DNA of 64,000 bases, taken from NCBI GenBank assembly GCA_911728435.2, contig OU452210.1, forward strand, positions 15,732,442 to 15,796,441. Direction: 5' to 3'. The notes under the pieces are model-generated. The model worked only from the letters and a program-made list of their open reading frames with translations. It did not search any database and was not told the origin of the DNA. Position 1 is the stretch's first letter, and every line of letters begins with the position of its first letter. Made by a program: the position numbers and the translations under genes. Origin of the DNA: Apoderus coryli (Eukaryota; Arthropoda; Insecta; Coleoptera; Attelabidae). Shown here one piece after another: positions 61,801 through 64,000 of the stretch.

Positions 61801-63964
61801 ATAAAGTAAATAAACAACCAATTGCTCAAAAAATTGTTAAATCTCGTGCAAGAAGTCGAATTATCGCTGCAAAGCGAACAGGATTTGATGAAGAACAGCA
61901 ACAAATTCTACTTCCAACTTCGAATCAGGGCCAAGTAATAGTACAACATTTACCATCAACAAATTTCGTGCCCTACGTTGATGCTTTTCATCCACAAGCT
62001 GGACAAAACGTTCAGTATGTGGCTACAATTAGTCCGCAGGTCAATTCAGTTCCACAACCGCTAGTACAAATTCAACCTGATAACAACATCATAAGTATTG
62101 TACCAGGATTACAACCTACAATGATCATACAACAGCCTAGAGTTATAGAAAACCAATTAGTATTAGATAGTAACGGAACGATTGGGTGGTCCCCAGTGCC
62201 GCAACCTCAACCTGTTTATTACGGATTTGAGACTATTGTCCAAAACACAGTTATGCAAAGTCAACAATTTTTACCAACAACTGTTCCCGGAGTATTAACT
62301 GCGAATAGTAGCTACAGTACAACAACACAAGTATTTCAAACTAGTAAACTTGAGCCAGTATTAGATGTTGCGTCAAACAGTTTCGTTTTAGTTAATCCAG
62401 GACAGTTAGTCAATTCACAAGTAGAAGTGCCTCAACCATACAGTACTGCAATTATTGCAGCACAAACTCCTAATCTCATTTACTCCCAATCATCACCAGC
62501 TACACACAAATCGTTAACAGTACCGTCAACTGCTAGTAACAGTATTAACCTTCCAACAGCTCCTTTTGTATCGGATCAAGGTATTCCTATGAATATCGTT
62601 ACCCCAATACCAAAATCGGTTTCTCAAAGTCGGCCAATGAGTAGGGTCCTACCAATGCCAACTAATATTGCTAAACCTCTGAAACCTGCTGAAGATAGTA
62701 AAATACTCATTGATGAAAAACCAATTCAAATTAAAATTGAAGACACTAGTTTCAATTATTCGAAAGAATCAATTAAGTTAATTGATGGAAGTACGAAACA
62801 ACAAAAGAAATTTGAAATATTAGATTGTCAAATTATTCGACCACCTAATGTGCCTGTAAAGAGGATTCAAAATCGTATTAAAATTGAAGCGAAACCTTTA
62901 ATTTCCAAAATGGTTGAAACCTCCAAATGCACAAGTACTCATAGTCCAGATATTCAAAAAATAATTAAACAAGACTTTGTTGATCATCCACTCGTAGCGA
63001 ATGCAAAAACTGAACAGAAAATTCGTTGTAATGAACAAGATAATATAATCATGCTTAAAAACGATATCAATACTATCCATGAGGAGAAAGTTACAAATAA
63101 GATACTAATAGAAAAGAAAGAAATCAAAAGGGATATAATAGTCGAGGAGATAATCAAACCTGCGGTAGAAAACATTAAACAAGTAAATAGAGATACACCA
63201 CAAACCAAACAAGTTCAGCAAGAAGAGCAATGTAATATTGATCCAAAAATAGACTCTTCTCTTAAAATAGTGTTCCAGAAACAAACGCTAGATGGAACTT
63301 ACAAAATAAGTTCTCATCCTGCTAAACAGATAGATGAACCCTGCAAAACAAGTTCTTCTAAATCTGTACTTCAATCGCTTGATGGCCTCTATAAAACTAG
63401 TTCTAAACCCGCGGTAGTAGCACCATTAAGGCCAAGTAAACATCAGCTTCCTGGACCGAAAGAAGGTGAAAAGAAAATTGCGTCAGAAGAAGCTCTCGCT
63501 CCAAAAGTGATCAAAAAAGACGATGAAGCAGGATGTCCGTTGATACTCTACAGTGTTCAGACTCATGATGGCTTCAAGTACTCTTCAAACTCAGTTAGTG
63601 ATTGCTGGTCCAAAGTTTTAGAAGCAGTTCAAAACGCTAGAGCTGCACATAACATGCCACCATTACCCTCAACTTCAACAAAATCTATGAAATCCATTCA
63701 AATTGTAGGCCTTAAATCTGGACACATGAAATATCTATTAGAACAGCTACCTGGTGCATCAAAATGTAGGAAATATAAACCTATGTTTAATTTTACGCCA
63801 CATCCGTATGATATAGTGGAAACAACGGATCATCTATTTGGCTCAATTAGATGTCAACCATATCAGACTCGAAATATGGATAACTATGATATGTTCAGTT
63901 GGTTATCATCAAAACATCGACAGCCGTTCAATATGTCCATGGATTCACAAGTTATTCAATCAAG
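55884..63964 (+). CDS. trx: Trithorax / KMT2 histone H3K4 methyltransferase, N-terminal part (SET exon off window)
   Basis: Five exons: 55884-56024, 56432-57787, 58260-58670, 58772-58936 and 59034-63964. The first four junctions are phase 0 and the last exits in phase 2, giving about 2,335 residues. Order: N-terminus MGRSKFPGKPSKHTHRKRIN; basic, Ser-rich region; Cys-rich receptor-like zinc region (about 231-313); PHD1 (546-595), PHD2 (595-664) and PHD3 (676-732); a possible degenerate bromodomain (834-880); extended PHD (915-1019); FYRN (1060-1115); candidate taspase site QVDG (1286-1289); C2H2-like finger (C1322); a long Gln/Asn/Pro-rich linker; FYRC (2192-2240); LLEQLPGA; a GSIR motif (2294-2297); and YDMFSWLSSKHRQP. 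This matches insect Trx, which keeps active chromatin states, including Hox expression, in the nucleus. No CXXC domain is visible. The window ends in the following intron, so the SET and post-SET exons are absent. Confidence 0.96.
60813..60842 (+). other. Candidate taspase-1 cleavage site in trithorax
   Basis: LLQVDGNCDESSSSE is encoded here. The taspase-1 consensus is Q-[FILV]-D-G-x-D-D, cut between D and G. The Q-V-D-G core and downstream acidic/Ser residues are present, but the residue at P3' is Cys rather than Asp. In KMT2A and Drosophila Trx the cut precedes the FYRC-containing C-terminal fragment, as this position would. Confidence 0.55.
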
Positions 63965-64000
63965 GTGAGTGATGAATATTATTTTATGTGATTTTTTTAT

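Noticed and set aside
1..64000. tRNA genes and CRISPR arrays
   Set aside because: No box A/box B pair with a cloverleaf and no regularly spaced repeats were found by eye; a tRNAscan run was not possible.

Overview
The window is nuclear DNA of an insect. It is strongly AT-rich, its genes are split by short GT-AG introns, and several products are insect- or arthropod-specific: a prohormone-4 neuropeptide precursor, two DUF4773 secreted proteins, and trithorax without a CXXC domain. TAGGTA/TACCTA words are unusually frequent. The order cannot be fixed from this sequence alone.

Positions 1 to about 34,400 are gene-poor. The only gene recognised there is the first coding exon, minus strand, of an agrin-type protein (signal peptide plus NtA-like domain, 19168-19651); the rest of it must lie in a long intron or off the left end. 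This part also holds transposon debris: a short TIR element (13738-14031), a palindrome with hammerhead-like cores (20220-20350), a TA-flanked foldback element with a dead jockey-type retrotransposon nested in it (24445-26669), a frameshifted gag remnant (32179-33080), and faint traces near 8.8-9.1 kb and 18.8-19.0 kb.

Positions 34,490-43,900 form a compact cluster. In order: a divergent pair of DUF4773 paralogues (minus, then plus) separated by transposon debris; a pancreatic-lipase-family secreted lipase (+); CCDC124 (-), 109 bp away tail-to-tail; a DUF167/C15orf40 homologue (+); and an unrecognised secreted protein (-), 132 bp from it tail-to-tail. A hAT-like non-autonomous element lies between the divergent CCDC124 and DUF167 genes.

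Positions 44,000-55,800 contain a rearranged mariner copy with two inverted C-terminal pieces (45.2-45.76 kb) and a complete three-exon prohormone-4 gene (-; 49830-53039).

Positions 55,884-64,000 carry the first five coding exons of trithorax/KMT2 (+). They encode about 2,335 residues: a basic N-terminus, a receptor-like Cys-rich zinc region, three PHD fingers, an extended PHD, FYRN, a candidate taspase-1 site, FYRC and a candidate Win motif. The catalytic SET exon lies beyond the right end.

The genes do not form a pathway. The layout is an ordinary insect neighbourhood of housekeeping, secreted and chromatin genes. No previously undescribed multi-gene system is evident; the oddities are mostly repeat structures and paralogue pairs, listed as findings.
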